DNA from: Flavobacteriaceae bacterium UBA1682 | Lineage (GTDB): Bacteria; Bacteroidota; Bacteroidia; Flavobacteriales; Flavobacteriaceae | DNA length: 23,104 bases | Reading direction: 5' to 3' | NCBI GenBank assembly: GCA_002320285.1 | Contig: DCKE01000018.1 | Coordinates: 81,833 to 104,936, forward strand | Shown: in pieces, positions 8,815 to 17,100 of the stretch | How the letters are laid out: every line of letters begins with the position of its first letter | Position numbering within the stretch: position 1 is the stretch's first letter | Notes under the pieces: generated by a model | Databases searched by the model: none | What the model saw: only the letters and a program-made list of their open reading frames with translations | Told to the model about the DNA's origin: nothing | Program-made: the position numbers and the translations under genes

Positions 8815-9113
8815 GTCAAATCTAGTATGTTTTGTACCAGGAAGTATTACGCTCACTAAAGTATTTTGTGTAGTTTTCTTAATCTTCAAAGGATTGGTTC
8901 ATTTATAAAAAACTCTACTATTTCTGCAATGTCGATTAGTCCATGTAGTGGATCTAATATTCTTCAAGTTTTCATTAATATATTCTTAGGTTTTGAAGTT
9001 GATATTGTATTAAACAATTTCCATTGACATTCTTGTCTACTAAACCATTTATCAATTTTCCAAAAGCCAGATAAAATTCCCGTAAATTTGTCGCGAACAT
9101 AAGGGTACTTTTG
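8815..9113 (-). pseudogene. Decayed HD-domain (SAMHD1-like dNTPase family) gene fragment
   Basis: Minus-strand reading gives KYPYVRDKFTGILSGFWKID near the start, then, after a TGA at 8966-8964, ILDPLHGLIDIAEIVEFFI (DPLHG at 8954-8940), then a TGA at 8888-8886 followed by RLRKLHKI. After a frameshift near 8858 it continues as VSVILPGTKHTRFD (8856-8815) and hits a TAG. These blocks, in this order, match the N-terminal signature of HD-domain deoxynucleoside triphosphate phosphohydrolases (DPxHG...EFQRLR...YPGAxHTRFEHS). The second TGA falls where the family has Q of FQRLR. Two nonsense codons, one frameshift and loss of everything after HTRF show it is dead. The segment upstream of the first TGA could belong to another gene. 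It fills most of the gap between the NDT/TIR-like gene and the XRE regulator. Confidence 0.65.
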
Positions 9114-9239
9114 TTAACAGCTGTACGGAAAACCGTAAAGTCAATTAAAAAACAATAAAATAGCTTGTGTTTTTAATTAAAAAAGAGTATATTTAAGAGG
9201 ATAGACCACCTTAAAGCAGTAGGGGATACTGGGGTAAAC

Positions 9240-9266
9240 AAAAAAAGCCTAACCAAGGTTAAGCTT
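9240..9266 (-). terminator. Intrinsic terminator after the XRE regulator
   Basis: On minus, AAGCTTAACC pairs with GGTTAGGCTT (one G-U pair) and runs straight into seven T (complement of 9246-9240). It lies 21 nt downstream of the stop codon at 9288. Confidence 0.75.
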
Positions 9267-9287
9267 TATATACGGTTGATGGAGGGA

Positions 9288-9713
9288 TTACCTATTTTGT
9301 ATTAGCTGTTCTAAGCGCAGCATCATCTCGTCTTTTTCTTGGAGCATCCGCTCGTAGAGGGCAATTTTTTCGTTGTGCAGTTCGATGATTTTGTCGATTG
9401 GATTAACGTTAAATACGGGTGTGTTACCTGTATTTAAAAATGAGCCTTCATTAAAAGTATTTGCAATAATGTTTACAGCCTGTTCCTCATCAAAATTTTC
9501 AATGGCTTCTGCGGGTATTTTTAGTATTTGCGCCACTTGTTGCAGTAAACTGCTTTCTATGGCTTCTTTTTGCTCGAGTAGGGATATTTTTTGCTGATTC
9601 CAGTCTTCTCCCAATTCAAAAGCCAAGGCGTCTTGTTTGATACCTAGCATTTCTCGAAAACGTTTGATGTTTCTGCCTTGGTGGATTTTGCGGTTGCTGC
9701 TGTTTTGTGTCAT
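9288..9713 (-). CDS. XRE-family HTH transcriptional regulator
   Basis: A 141-residue protein. Residues 13-72 form an XRE/Cro-type helix-turn-helix (GRNIKRFREMLGIKQDALAFEL, then a QQKISLLEQ recognition region). A linker of about 30 residues follows, then a heptad-rich helix at about 105-139 (NPIDKIIELHNEKIALYERM...), probably a dimerising coiled coil. This layout is common in flavobacterial single-domain regulators. It is divergent from the SymE-like gene, with 142 bp between the start codons, so I infer that it controls that gene and itself; no operator is proven. It ends in its own terminator. No enzymatic or effector-binding domain is visible. Confidence 0.85.
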   Translation of the reverse strand: MTQNSSNRKIHQGRNIKRFREMLGIKQDALAFELGEDWNQQKISLLEQKEAIESSLLQQVAQILKIPAEAIENFDEEQAVNIIANTFNEGSFLNTGNTPVFNVNPIDKIIELHNEKIALYERMLQEKDEMMLRLEQLIQNR

Positions 9714-9774
9714 GGCGTCAAAATTAAAATAAACTCTGAGTTAAAGATAATTAAATTGCTGTAAAAAACGGCTA

Positions 9775-9782
9775 TATGTTTG
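9775..9782 (+). promoter_or_regulatory. Putative -7 box (TATGTTTG) for the SymE-like gene
   Basis: An exact TAnnTTTG match, with ATTG 16 nt upstream (9755-9758) as a possible -33 element, slightly closer than typical. Transcription from here would give a leader of about 65 nt before the ATG at 9856. Confidence 0.4.
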
Positions 9783-9810
9783 TAATTTACAGTTTGAGAC
9801 TGTTTTTTAC
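9782..9810 (+). promoter_or_regulatory. Inverted repeat with U-tract in the SymE-like leader
   Basis: ACAGT (9789-9793) pairs with ACTGT (9799-9803) around TTGAG and is followed by TTTTTT; outer GTAA and TTAC arms add a second symmetric layer. It lies between the putative promoter and the start codon. It could be an operator for the divergent XRE protein or a weak attenuator. The stem is short, so the call is tentative. Confidence 0.3.
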
Positions 9811-9855
9811 CGCGTTTAAAATACCTTTTTTTATCACTCACTTTTAAATGGCGTG

Positions 9856-10089
9856 ATGATGAAAAACAAGACAAAAAACGAAATAAAGACAAGACAGTTA
9901 ACCATTTGCGGAAAATATACTCCTAAAAAATACGGTAGAGGCAGCACTTTTCCGATGGTAGTACTCAGTGGAAAATGGTTTGAAGAGATTGGTTTTAAAC
10001 CCGGTCATGTGATTGATGTTATTTATAGCAATACCGGTTCTGTGGTGCTTACTTTGGCCAAGGAACAGCGCTTTGATCATTTAAAGTAA
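9856..10089 (+). CDS. symE: SymE-like toxin family protein
   Basis: A small protein of 77 residues from ATG 9856 (76 from ATG 9859; an in-frame GTG at 9853 is less likely). The core RQLTICGKYTPKKYG...FPMVVLSGKWFEEIGFKPGHVIDV...GSVVLT matches the conserved part of SymE (RQLTVSY...P.I.LKGQWLE.AGF..G..V.V....G.IVLT), the AbrB-fold SOS-induced toxin of E. coli. The N-terminal lysine-rich segment is consistent with nucleic-acid binding. E. coli symE is repressed by the antisense RNA SymR and by LexA; I see no clear antisense promoter here. Instead, a divergent XRE regulator shares the intergenic region. Whether it is toxic, or a nucleoid-associated protein as suggested for some SymE homologues, cannot be told from the sequence. 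Confidence 0.8.
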   Translation: MMKNKTKNEIKTRQLTICGKYTPKKYGRGSTFPMVVLSGKWFEEIGFKPGHVIDVIYSNTGSVVLTLAKEQRFDHLK

Positions 10090-10137
10090 AGCGGTTTTTT
10101 CACAATACACTTTTGCTACCGCATAAAATTGTGATCG

Positions 10138-10188
10138 GCAAGTCGTAATTGCTTTTTGGGAGCAGGAATTTACTTGCATTATTTTTTA
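10138..10188 (+). terminator. Imperfect hairpin with T-rich tail downstream of the SymE-like gene
   Basis: GCAAGT (10138-10143) pairs with ACTTGC (10172-10177). Inside, AATT pairs with AATT and GCT with AGC around a TTTTGGG loop, with small bulges. ATTATTTTTTAG follows. It lies about 50 nt after the stop and is a plausible imperfect terminator or a small structured RNA element. It also lies in the 160-bp gap before the convergent antitoxin gene. Confidence 0.35.
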
Positions 10189-10249
10189 GTTGGTCGTTTT
10201 GCAGTATGGCGGCAATGCGAGCTTTTATTTATTTAAAATATTTGTTGTA

Positions 10250-10582
10250 TCAATCACTGGTACATAACAAATCTTCGCTGCTTTTAATTTCTTTCGACTC
10301 GTTTAATCGATTGATAACAACCGTTGTGTCTTCAAGTTGAAATACAGGATATTTTCCAATTTTAATAGAGATTTCAACAATTTTTTCAATGCTGAAATTA
10401 ATTTGTCCGTCATTTAGAATCTGTGATACGCGGCCTTTGCTGATTCCCAAGACTTGTGCAAGCTGCGTTCTATTGAAATTATTCCTTTCCATAAATTCAA
10501 CAATGGCATGGTATAAAACCCCGTTAATACCCTCAATCCAATAGGAAGGTTGATTCAGTATTTTTTCTAGGTTATCTTTCAT
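10250..10582 (-). CDS. HTH antitoxin of a HigBA-like toxin-antitoxin pair
   Basis: A 110-residue protein. A helix-turn-helix spans residues 36-58 (FNRTQLAQVLGISKGRVSQIL), followed by KIVEISIKIG, typical of XRE/HigA-type antitoxins. The C-terminal tail (about 85-110) is polar and could wrap the toxin. The start codon lies inside the toxin reading frame (11-nt overlap), so translation is probably coupled and the order is toxin first, antitoxin second, as in HigBA loci. I infer it neutralises the upstream RelE-like toxin and represses the operon, probably through the palindrome at 11012-11027. The exact family symbol is not certain. Confidence 0.8.
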   Translation of the reverse strand: MKDNLEKILNQPSYWIEGINGVLYHAIVEFMERNNFNRTQLAQVLGISKGRVSQILNDGQINFSIEKIVEISIKIGKYPVFQLEDTTVVINRLNESKEIKSSEDLLCTSD

Positions 10583-10964
10583 AATGATATGCTTTGATAA
10601 TTAGTTCAACTTTTTTAATGTCTTCATCCTGGCTGTCTTTATTTCCTCCCATTATTATAACGCGACCCGTCTTTTCTTCATGAAATAAATACACTCGTAT
10701 TCTGCCCGATTTTGCTTCAAAAACCTTATAATTAACCGGAAGCCCTTGAAGCATTCGAAACTGTTTTTGCGGTCTCATTTTTAGATTGGCTGTATCCTCA
10801 ATAATTCTAATAGTCGCCGCTAGATTCGATAGTAAATTTCCGTCCCTCTCAATTTCCTTAAAAAAAGCTTCAAACAGACTCTTGCCGTTTTTGCACAATT
10901 CATACACATCAATTTTGGTATTGCTGGGTATATGTGAAGACAAAGTTAGTGAATATTTTTTCAA
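10572..10964 (-). CDS. RelE/HigB-like toxin
   Basis: A 130-residue protein. The C-terminal half (about 72-125) has the RelE/HigB pattern: LPVNYKVFEAKSGRIRVYLF, then a hydrophobic strand VIIMGGNKDSQ, then a terminal helix. Basic residues R88 and R90 are candidates for mRNA contact. The N-terminal half is helical and longer than in minimal RelE proteins. The start is TTG at 10964; an in-frame TAG lies four codons upstream (10976-10974), and the next good alternative is a GTG about 19 codons in, which would cut a well-formed strand. A rare start would keep toxin output low relative to the antitoxin. Family members are ribosome-dependent mRNA endonucleases; that activity is inferred. Confidence 0.75.
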   Translation of the reverse strand: MKKYSLTLSSHIPSNTKIDVYELCKNGKSLFEAFFKEIERDGNLLSNLAATIRIIEDTANLKMRPQKQFRMLQGLPVNYKVFEAKSGRIRVYLFHEEKTGRVIIMGGNKDSQDEDIKKVELIIKAYHYER

Positions 10965-11011
10965 AATGTTTAGCTATATCTAAATTATGGGTGGTTTTAA
11001 TAGTATCCTAA

Positions 11012-11027
11012 CTGCAAAATTTTGCAG
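11012..11027. promoter_or_regulatory. 16-bp perfect palindrome upstream of the toxin-antitoxin operon
   Basis: CTGCAAAATTTTGCAG is perfectly self-complementary and lies 47 nt upstream of the toxin start, where a type II antitoxin would bind to autoregulate. No exact TAnnTTTG box was found next to it. It is a candidate operator. Confidence 0.5.
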
Positions 11028-11155
11028 AATATGTCGTGTATTGGCTATAGTGGGGGATTGGGAATACGAAACGATTAATTTTACATTAGTCTAAACATCA
11101 GTGTCTTTTCGTTTTGTAAAACATAAAAAAAGGAAATTTATACGGATTTTGCAAT

Positions 11156-11184
11156 AAAAAAAAGGAGAAATCTAAAATTTCTCC
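11156..11184 (-). terminator. Intrinsic terminator after the 419-residue gene
   Basis: On minus, GGAGAAAT pairs with ATTTCTCC around a five-base loop and is followed by eight T (complement of 11163-11156). It lies about 63 nt downstream of the stop codon at 11248 and insulates this gene from the toxin-antitoxin operon. Confidence 0.8.
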
Positions 11185-11247
11185 CTTAAGTCGGTATTCC
11201 GCCAAAGCGAATTTTTATAAAATAAACGTATTTTGTGGCAATGCGGT

Positions 11248-12507
11248 TTAGGTACATTGCATAATATAGCCGCTTACTTTTGTTTTATCGCACCAAAACA
11301 CATAACAAATGCCGCCGCTTCCAAAATAGAGTTCGCCATTTTCTGTATTCGGTAAGTCTGTATCCAGTTGCATTAAAAAGTCCATTTTTTCTCCGCTAAT
11401 TGGACAAATCAGTACTTCTGCACTTTGAATCCAGCTAGGTTCACCACCGAGCCTAAATAAGTTTTCTCTACTGTTTGCACTTCCCCAACTTTGATAAAAC
11501 CATCTATCGGGCGATGCTGAAAACGAAACAAAGGTTTCCTGTATCGGTAAATCGGAATAAATTTCTATGTTTTTGAGCTCTCCTATTTTTGAAGGTTGCC
11601 CATTTTTGTCGTGTTGGTAAAACACCGCGCCATATTCATTGAGTTCTCGAATATGCATACCTAAGGTTAGAGTGGATAAATCCGATATCTGAAGTCCATC
11701 GGGAATTTGATCAAATGTAATCAGGTGCATAAATGGATTATTTGCATGATGGTCAATCACTCCGCCAAATTTATAGGTATTTTCGTCCGCTTTTAAATTC
11801 CAAGTCGGGTGCTGTTGTTTGTTAAGATGACTGGGTCTATCATTGACGAAATAATTTTTGGGAAAACTAAAATGCCTAAGTACATTGGGGCAATAAGGTT
11901 CTATGCGCCCCTGTCGTTTTGTAAATCCAACGAGCTCTAAATACGCGAGTAGATAATCTTCTAAATCATCCTCGTCAAAAAGCTTGTTCTTTAGGGCATA
12001 GTCATGCGCAAAAATGATAATCTCCAAATTTCTAGTCTCCAATAAACGCTCAAAAAGCGCTTGTTTATCTGTAATACTGGTTTCAGCGCTGATAAATAGG
12101 TTTTTAAAAATGGGAATAACATCCATGGCTAAATTCCTCCAGGGGTATGCTTCAAAATAGGTGTACTCATTGGGTTTTAGTTCAAAGATTAGCCTGAGGT
12201 GTTGATGCAATAATTCAGGGAACTGCAAGCTGGCATATTCAATGACGCTTTCAGCATTCTCATTCTTTTGTTTTGTAAGAATTTCCACGGCAATAGTGAT
12301 GAGTTCATCAAATTGAGGTTGGTCTATATAGCTCAGAATATCATTGAAAATCGTGGTGTTTTTGTCGAAGGTATATAGGAATTTCGATGCAAATGCAAAG
12401 GCATCATTCGAGTTTGATGCCAAGTTAAACAGTCGCTCATAAAGGTTTGTTGTTTGCCAACCGCTTGTTTTGAAATCGCTGATTAATTGTGCTGCCTTGT
12501 CCGTCAT
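11248..12507 (-). CDS. Uncharacterised protein with a DUF1963/YwqG-like C-terminus
   Basis: A 419-residue protein with no signal peptide or membrane segment, so probably cytosolic. Residues 1-200 are rich in helix-forming residues, possibly helical repeats. From about residue 225 it becomes beta-rich. The tail LGGEPSWIQSAEVLICPISGEKMDFLMQLDTD followed by GELYFGSGGICYVFWC recalls YwqG/DUF1963-type proteins, in which a pattern LGG.P.WIQ...CP.C...M.FL.QLD is common; here the second Cys of the CPxC pair is Ser. The biochemical role is unknown. Such proteins are often found near toxin or immunity genes, which fits this neighbourhood, but that is inference. It has its own terminator and no operon partner. 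Confidence 0.7.
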   Translation of the reverse strand: MTDKAAQLISDFKTSGWQTTNLYERLFNLASNSNDAFAFASKFLYTFDKNTTIFNDILSYIDQPQFDELITIAVEILTKQKNENAESVIEYASLQFPELLHQHLRLIFELKPNEYTYFEAYPWRNLAMDVIPIFKNLFISAETSITDKQALFERLLETRNLEIIIFAHDYALKNKLFDEDDLEDYLLAYLELVGFTKRQGRIEPYCPNVLRHFSFPKNYFVNDRPSHLNKQQHPTWNLKADENTYKFGGVIDHHANNPFMHLITFDQIPDGLQISDLSTLTLGMHIRELNEYGAVFYQHDKNGQPSKIGELKNIEIYSDLPIQETFVSFSASPDRWFYQSWGSANSRENLFRLGGEPSWIQSAEVLICPISGEKMDFLMQLDTDLPNTENGELYFGSGGICYVFWCDKTKVSGYIMQCT

Positions 12508-12633
12508 GATACTGTAATTGAGATAGTAAGGTTTGATTACAAATATCCGAAAGTTTTGCGAGAATTTAAAAGTGTATAACTAGTAATTAGAAGCAATAAA
12601 GCTTTTTTAAGAATAACTTAGATAGGTATATTT

Positions 12634-12660
12634 AAAAACCCGATGCCTAAACATCGGGTT
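12634..12660 (-). terminator. Intrinsic terminator of the RND efflux operon
   Basis: On minus, AACCCGATG pairs with CATCGGGTT around a six-base loop and leads into a T run (TTT AAA). It lies about 55 nt past the end of the outer-membrane factor gene. Confidence 0.8.
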
Positions 12661-12714
12661 ACAAGAGTAAAAAAACTAAAGAAAAAATAATTAACTAAAT
12701 AAATAAAAAAAGTA

Positions 12715-14145
12715 TTATTGCCAGCCTCCACCTAAGGAGCGGTATAGTTCAACACGAGCTGCGAGTAAATCTCTTTTGCTGGTAGCCAATTCCAATTCAC
12801 TGTTCAAAAGTTGCGCTTGTGAACTGATGACTTCCAGATAATTAACCAGACCGCTTTGGTATAACAAATTGGCTTTTCCAATGGCTTTTTCGAGCGTTTG
12901 AACCTGATTTTGCAGCAGTTGTTGTTGTTCGTTTAATTTTTCTATCGATACTAGGGCGTTGGACACTTCCGATACGGCAATTAATACCGACTCTCTAAAG
13001 TTAATCACGGCTTTTTCGCGTTCTACCAAGGCTATTTTGTACTTGGTTTTAATGGTTTTGCCTTGCAATAAGGGTTGGGTAATACCGCCGGCTATAGTAC
13101 CGAATAGGGAAGCCGGTATGGTAAACCAATTGCTGGTTTCAAAACTGTTTAATCCGGTGCTGACTCCGATTTTTAAGCTGGGATAAAAATCTGCTTTGGC
13201 CATGCCTACCTGAGCGTTGCTAAGGCTTAAGGCGAGTTCTGCTTGTTTTACGTCGGGCCTGTTAGATACCAAAGCCGTCGGTAAACCCGTTTTTAATTGT
13301 GAGTTGTACGGCAACAGGGGTAAACCGGCACTTCTTTCAATGGCTGTTGGAAAAGTCCCCGTTAAAAGGCTTAAAGCGTTTTCCTGTATCGCGATCTGTT
13401 GTTCAAAAAGCGGAATCAATTTTTCCGCATTTAATTTTTGCGATTCGATTTGTGCCACGGCCAGCGAGGTCACTTGACCGGCTTCAAACTGCCATTGAAT
13501 AATCGAGCGCGTACTGTCGTTAAGCGCCGCGTTTTTCTTAGCGGTTTCCAATTGGTAGTCGAGCATCAGCAAATTGTAATATCCTTTGGCTACTTCAGCA
13601 ATCAGTGTGGTTTGGATGGTCTTTTGCACTTCTTCCGTTTGCAGGTATTGCGCCAAAGCTCCTTTTTTCTGATTCTTGATTTTGCCCCAGATATCCGCCT
13701 CCCAAGACAAACCGAGATTGACGGAATAATCTTCGATGTGATTGCGCGATAAAGCCATGTTCAAGTTCGTTCCTGTCAGACTGTTTTCAGAAGGCCTGCT
13801 GCTGTTGGCTTGAATGCCCAGTTGCAATTCGGGTATATTTGCCCATTTGGATTTGGTCCATTGCAATTGCGCGATTTCAATGTTTTTTAACGCCAATTGC
13901 ATCTGATTGTTTTTCTGTAAGGCGTTTTCGATTAAAGGTCGTAATGCGTCTTCGACAAAGAAGTCACTCCACGGCAGGCTGGCGATACTGCTATCGTCAG
14001 CGGCGACTTCAGTGCCCCGAAAGCTCTCGGGTAGGGCTGCAGCCGGATATGTCACGTCTTTGGAAACGCTACAGGAGTGAAGTGTTGCGACCAAAATCAA
14101 GGCCGCAACAGTATATATATTATTTTTTTTCATAGGATATTTCAT
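12715..14145 (-). CDS. RND efflux outer-membrane factor (NodT/OprM-type lipoprotein)
   Basis: A 476-residue TolC-like channel protein. The lipobox ATLHSC places the lipidated Cys at residue 25 (or 21 if translation begins at the second Met, ATG 14133, which gives a more standard MKKNN signal). Two OEP repeats are visible: about 60-250 (LPWSDFFVED, ALKNIEIAQLQW, a WEADIWGK strand) and about 285-470 (SNRPDVKQAELAL, DFYPSLKI, then long helices). This is the usual length and layout for NodT-family outer-membrane factors, which form the trimeric duct of tripartite pumps. It is the last gene of the operon, 11 nt after the pump gene, and is followed by a terminator. Confidence 0.93.
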   Translation of the reverse strand: MKYPMKKNNIYTVAALILVATLHSCSVSKDVTYPAAALPESFRGTEVAADDSSIASLPWSDFFVEDALRPLIENALQKNNQMQLALKNIEIAQLQWTKSKWANIPELQLGIQANSSRPSENSLTGTNLNMALSRNHIEDYSVNLGLSWEADIWGKIKNQKKGALAQYLQTEEVQKTIQTTLIAEVAKGYYNLLMLDYQLETAKKNAALNDSTRSIIQWQFEAGQVTSLAVAQIESQKLNAEKLIPLFEQQIAIQENALSLLTGTFPTAIERSAGLPLLPYNSQLKTGLPTALVSNRPDVKQAELALSLSNAQVGMAKADFYPSLKIGVSTGLNSFETSNWFTIPASLFGTIAGGITQPLLQGKTIKTKYKIALVEREKAVINFRESVLIAVSEVSNALVSIEKLNEQQQLLQNQVQTLEKAIGKANLLYQSGLVNYLEVISSQAQLLNSELELATSKRDLLAARVELYRSLGGGWQ

Positions 14146-14156
14146 CAGGGATATAA

Positions 14157-17100
14157 TTAAATTTCATCCTCCTCTTCAGTGGAGATGGGACCGGAAATTT
14201 TTTCGTGTAAGATTTGGAATACGATGAATAATACCGGAATTATAAACAATCCCAATACCACTCCTGACAACATACCTCCGGCAGCTCCGATACTGATCGA
14301 GTGGTTACCCATAGCAGACGGCCCTTTGACATTCATCATCGGAATCAATCCCGCAATAAAAGCAACGGAGGTCATGATAATCGGTCTTAAACGCAATTTT
14401 GACGCTTCCATTACAGAGAAAACCAAAGTCTTTCCTGCGCGACGGCGTTGCAAGGCAAATTCGATGATCAGGATGGCGTTTTTGGCCAGCAAACCAATCA
14501 ACATCACCAGCGCTACTTGTACGTAGATGTTGTTTTCAATACCCGCCAGTCCAATGGCGACAAATACTCCGATGATACCCGTTGGTATGGATAAAATCAC
14601 CGCAAAAGGCAAGATATAACTCTCGTATTGAGCGGCCAATAAGAAATAGATAAACAACAGCGACAGCGTAAAGATGATTAACGATTGTCCGCCAGAGGAT
14701 AACTCTTCCTTGGTCATACCGGAAAACTGATAACTGTATCCCGTAGGCAATTGCTGTGCAGCTACTTCTTCTACAGCCTTAATCGCATCTCCCGAACTAA
14801 AACCCGGATTGGCAATGGCGTTGATGCTGATTGAATTGAACAAATTGTATCTCGAGGCCGTTTCCGGTCCGTAAACGCGTTTCAAAGTAACCAAGGTGTT
14901 GATTGGAACCGCTTCGTTGCGTTTGTTTTTAACAAACACGCCTTCCATAGCATTGAGGTTGGAACGGTCGTCTTTTTGCGCTTGAATCATCACGCGGTAA
15001 TACTTTCCAAAACGGTTGAAATCCGACGCCTGAGACGAACCGAAATACGCCTGCATCGTCTGTAAAATTTCTTTGACATCTACTTGCAATTGCGCCGCTT
15101 TGATTTCGTCTACTTCGAGGTCGTACTGCGGATAATCGGCTTTAAAAGTGGTAAAGGCAACGGCAATTTCCGGACGTTGCATCAGTGCGCCGATAAATTG
15201 ATTTCCAATTTCGCTAAACTGGTTTAAACTACCGCCAGTTTTGTCTTGTAAAACCATATCCAATCCGTCGACATTGCTGAATCCGGGTACTGTTGGAAAG
15301 GTAAACACAAAGAAATTAGCGCCTTTAACCACCGATAATTTCTGATTTACTTCGCCCATAATTTGATTGATATCGCTCACAGCTCCGCGTTCTTTGTTCG
15401 GTTTCAACAGTAAAAAGATAACACCGGTAGACGGGTTGGTCGATTGGGTCATGATGTTAAAGCCCGACATGGCATTGACAATCTTTGCCGAAGGCAATTG
15501 GGCTATGATAGCCTCTGCCTCATCCATGATTTTTTTAGTGCGCTCCAAAGATGTTCCACCCGGAAGGGATACGGAAATAGCCATAAACCCTTGATCTTCT
15601 GAAGGGATAAATCCGGTTTTGGTTTTGTTTACCAGCAGTACAGTGGCCAACATCACCAAGGCCAAACCACCCAAGCTCAACCATTTGTAGCGAATCATGG
15701 TACGGATACTGCCCAGATACTTATTGGCCAGGTTGTCAAAACCGCGATTGAATCCGATAAAGAATTTTTCCTTAAACGTCTTTTTTCGTTCGGGTTCTGT
15801 TTGCGTACCGTGGTGGGTACTCTTGAGGAATAAGGCAGCTAAAGCCGGACTCAAGGTTAGGGCGTTCACGGCCGATATGATGATGGCAATGGCTAGGGTA
15901 AGGGCAAATTGTCGGTAGAAAACCCCGGTAGAGCCTTCCATAAAGCCCACCGGTAAAAATACGGCAGCCATCACTAAGGTAATTGAGATAATGGCACCGG
16001 TAATCTCACTCATAGCCGATTTGGTCGCTGCTTTAGGCGATAAATGAGACAACTCCATTTTGGAGTGTACCGCTTCGACGACGACAATCGCGTCATCGAC
16101 GACGATACCAATGGCTAAAATCAAGGCAAACAGTGTTAATAAGTTGATGGAAAAACCAAACAACATCATAAAGAAGAAGGTTCCCAAAATCGCAACCGGA
16201 ACCGCTATGGCCGGAATTAAGGTGGAACGGATGTCCTGTAAAAAGATAAACACCACTAAAAACACCAAGATAAAGGCTTCAATCAAGGTGGTAATTACCT
16301 GATTGATCGATTGGTCTAGGGCGTCTTTGGTATTGTACAAAATCAGGTATTTAACCCCTTTTGGAAAGTCTTTGGAAACCCGTTGCATCAATTCATCTAT
16401 GGCTACTTGAATTTCACTGGCATTGGAACCCGCTAACTGCATGGTACCGATGTTGATTCCGGGTTTGGCATTTACCTTGGTGGAACTTCCGTAGGTATAG
16501 GAACCCAATTCTACTTTGGCCACATCTTTTAAACGCAAAACAGAGCCGTCTGCATTGGAGCGGATGATGATGTTTTCGTATTGAGAAGCTTCGTTGAGTT
16601 TCCCTTTGTATTTGATGACGTATTCAAAAGATTCGGTGCTGCTCTCACCAAATTTACCCGGAGCGGCTTCCAAGTTTTTATCTTGTATGGCTGCGGTAAC
16701 TTCGGCGGGAGTCAGGTTGTAGGTGGCCATTTGGGTTGGATTTAACCAAACGCGCATCGCATAATCTTTATTACCTCCAAAAATGGTGGATTGACCCACA
16801 CCAGAAATCCTTTTTATTTCGGGTATGATGTTGATTTGGGCGTAATTGGCTAAAAAGGTTTCATCAAAAGCTTTATCGTCTTCAGCGTATAGAGATACTA
16901 CCATCAACAAACTGTTTTGTTGTTTGTTGGTAGTGATTCCGGCTCTGATAACCTCTGCCGGCATTTGATTCGTAGCCTGTGCCACGCGATTTTGAACGTT
17001 TACGGCGGCTTGATCGGGATCTGTTCCCAATTTAAAGTACACCATAATCGAAAGCGAACCGTCGTTACTGGCCGTAGAAGTCATATAGGTCATGTTCTCC

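Noticed and set aside
9719..9726. TAATTTTG -7 box on minus only 5 nt before the XRE start
   Set aside because: It matches TAnnTTTG but would give a leaderless mRNA and has no -33 partner; A/T-rich DNA makes chance matches likely.
10149..10340. 63-residue + strand open frame downstream of the SymE-like gene
   Set aside because: It overlaps the antitoxin gene on the other strand, has no family pattern and covers the hairpin region.
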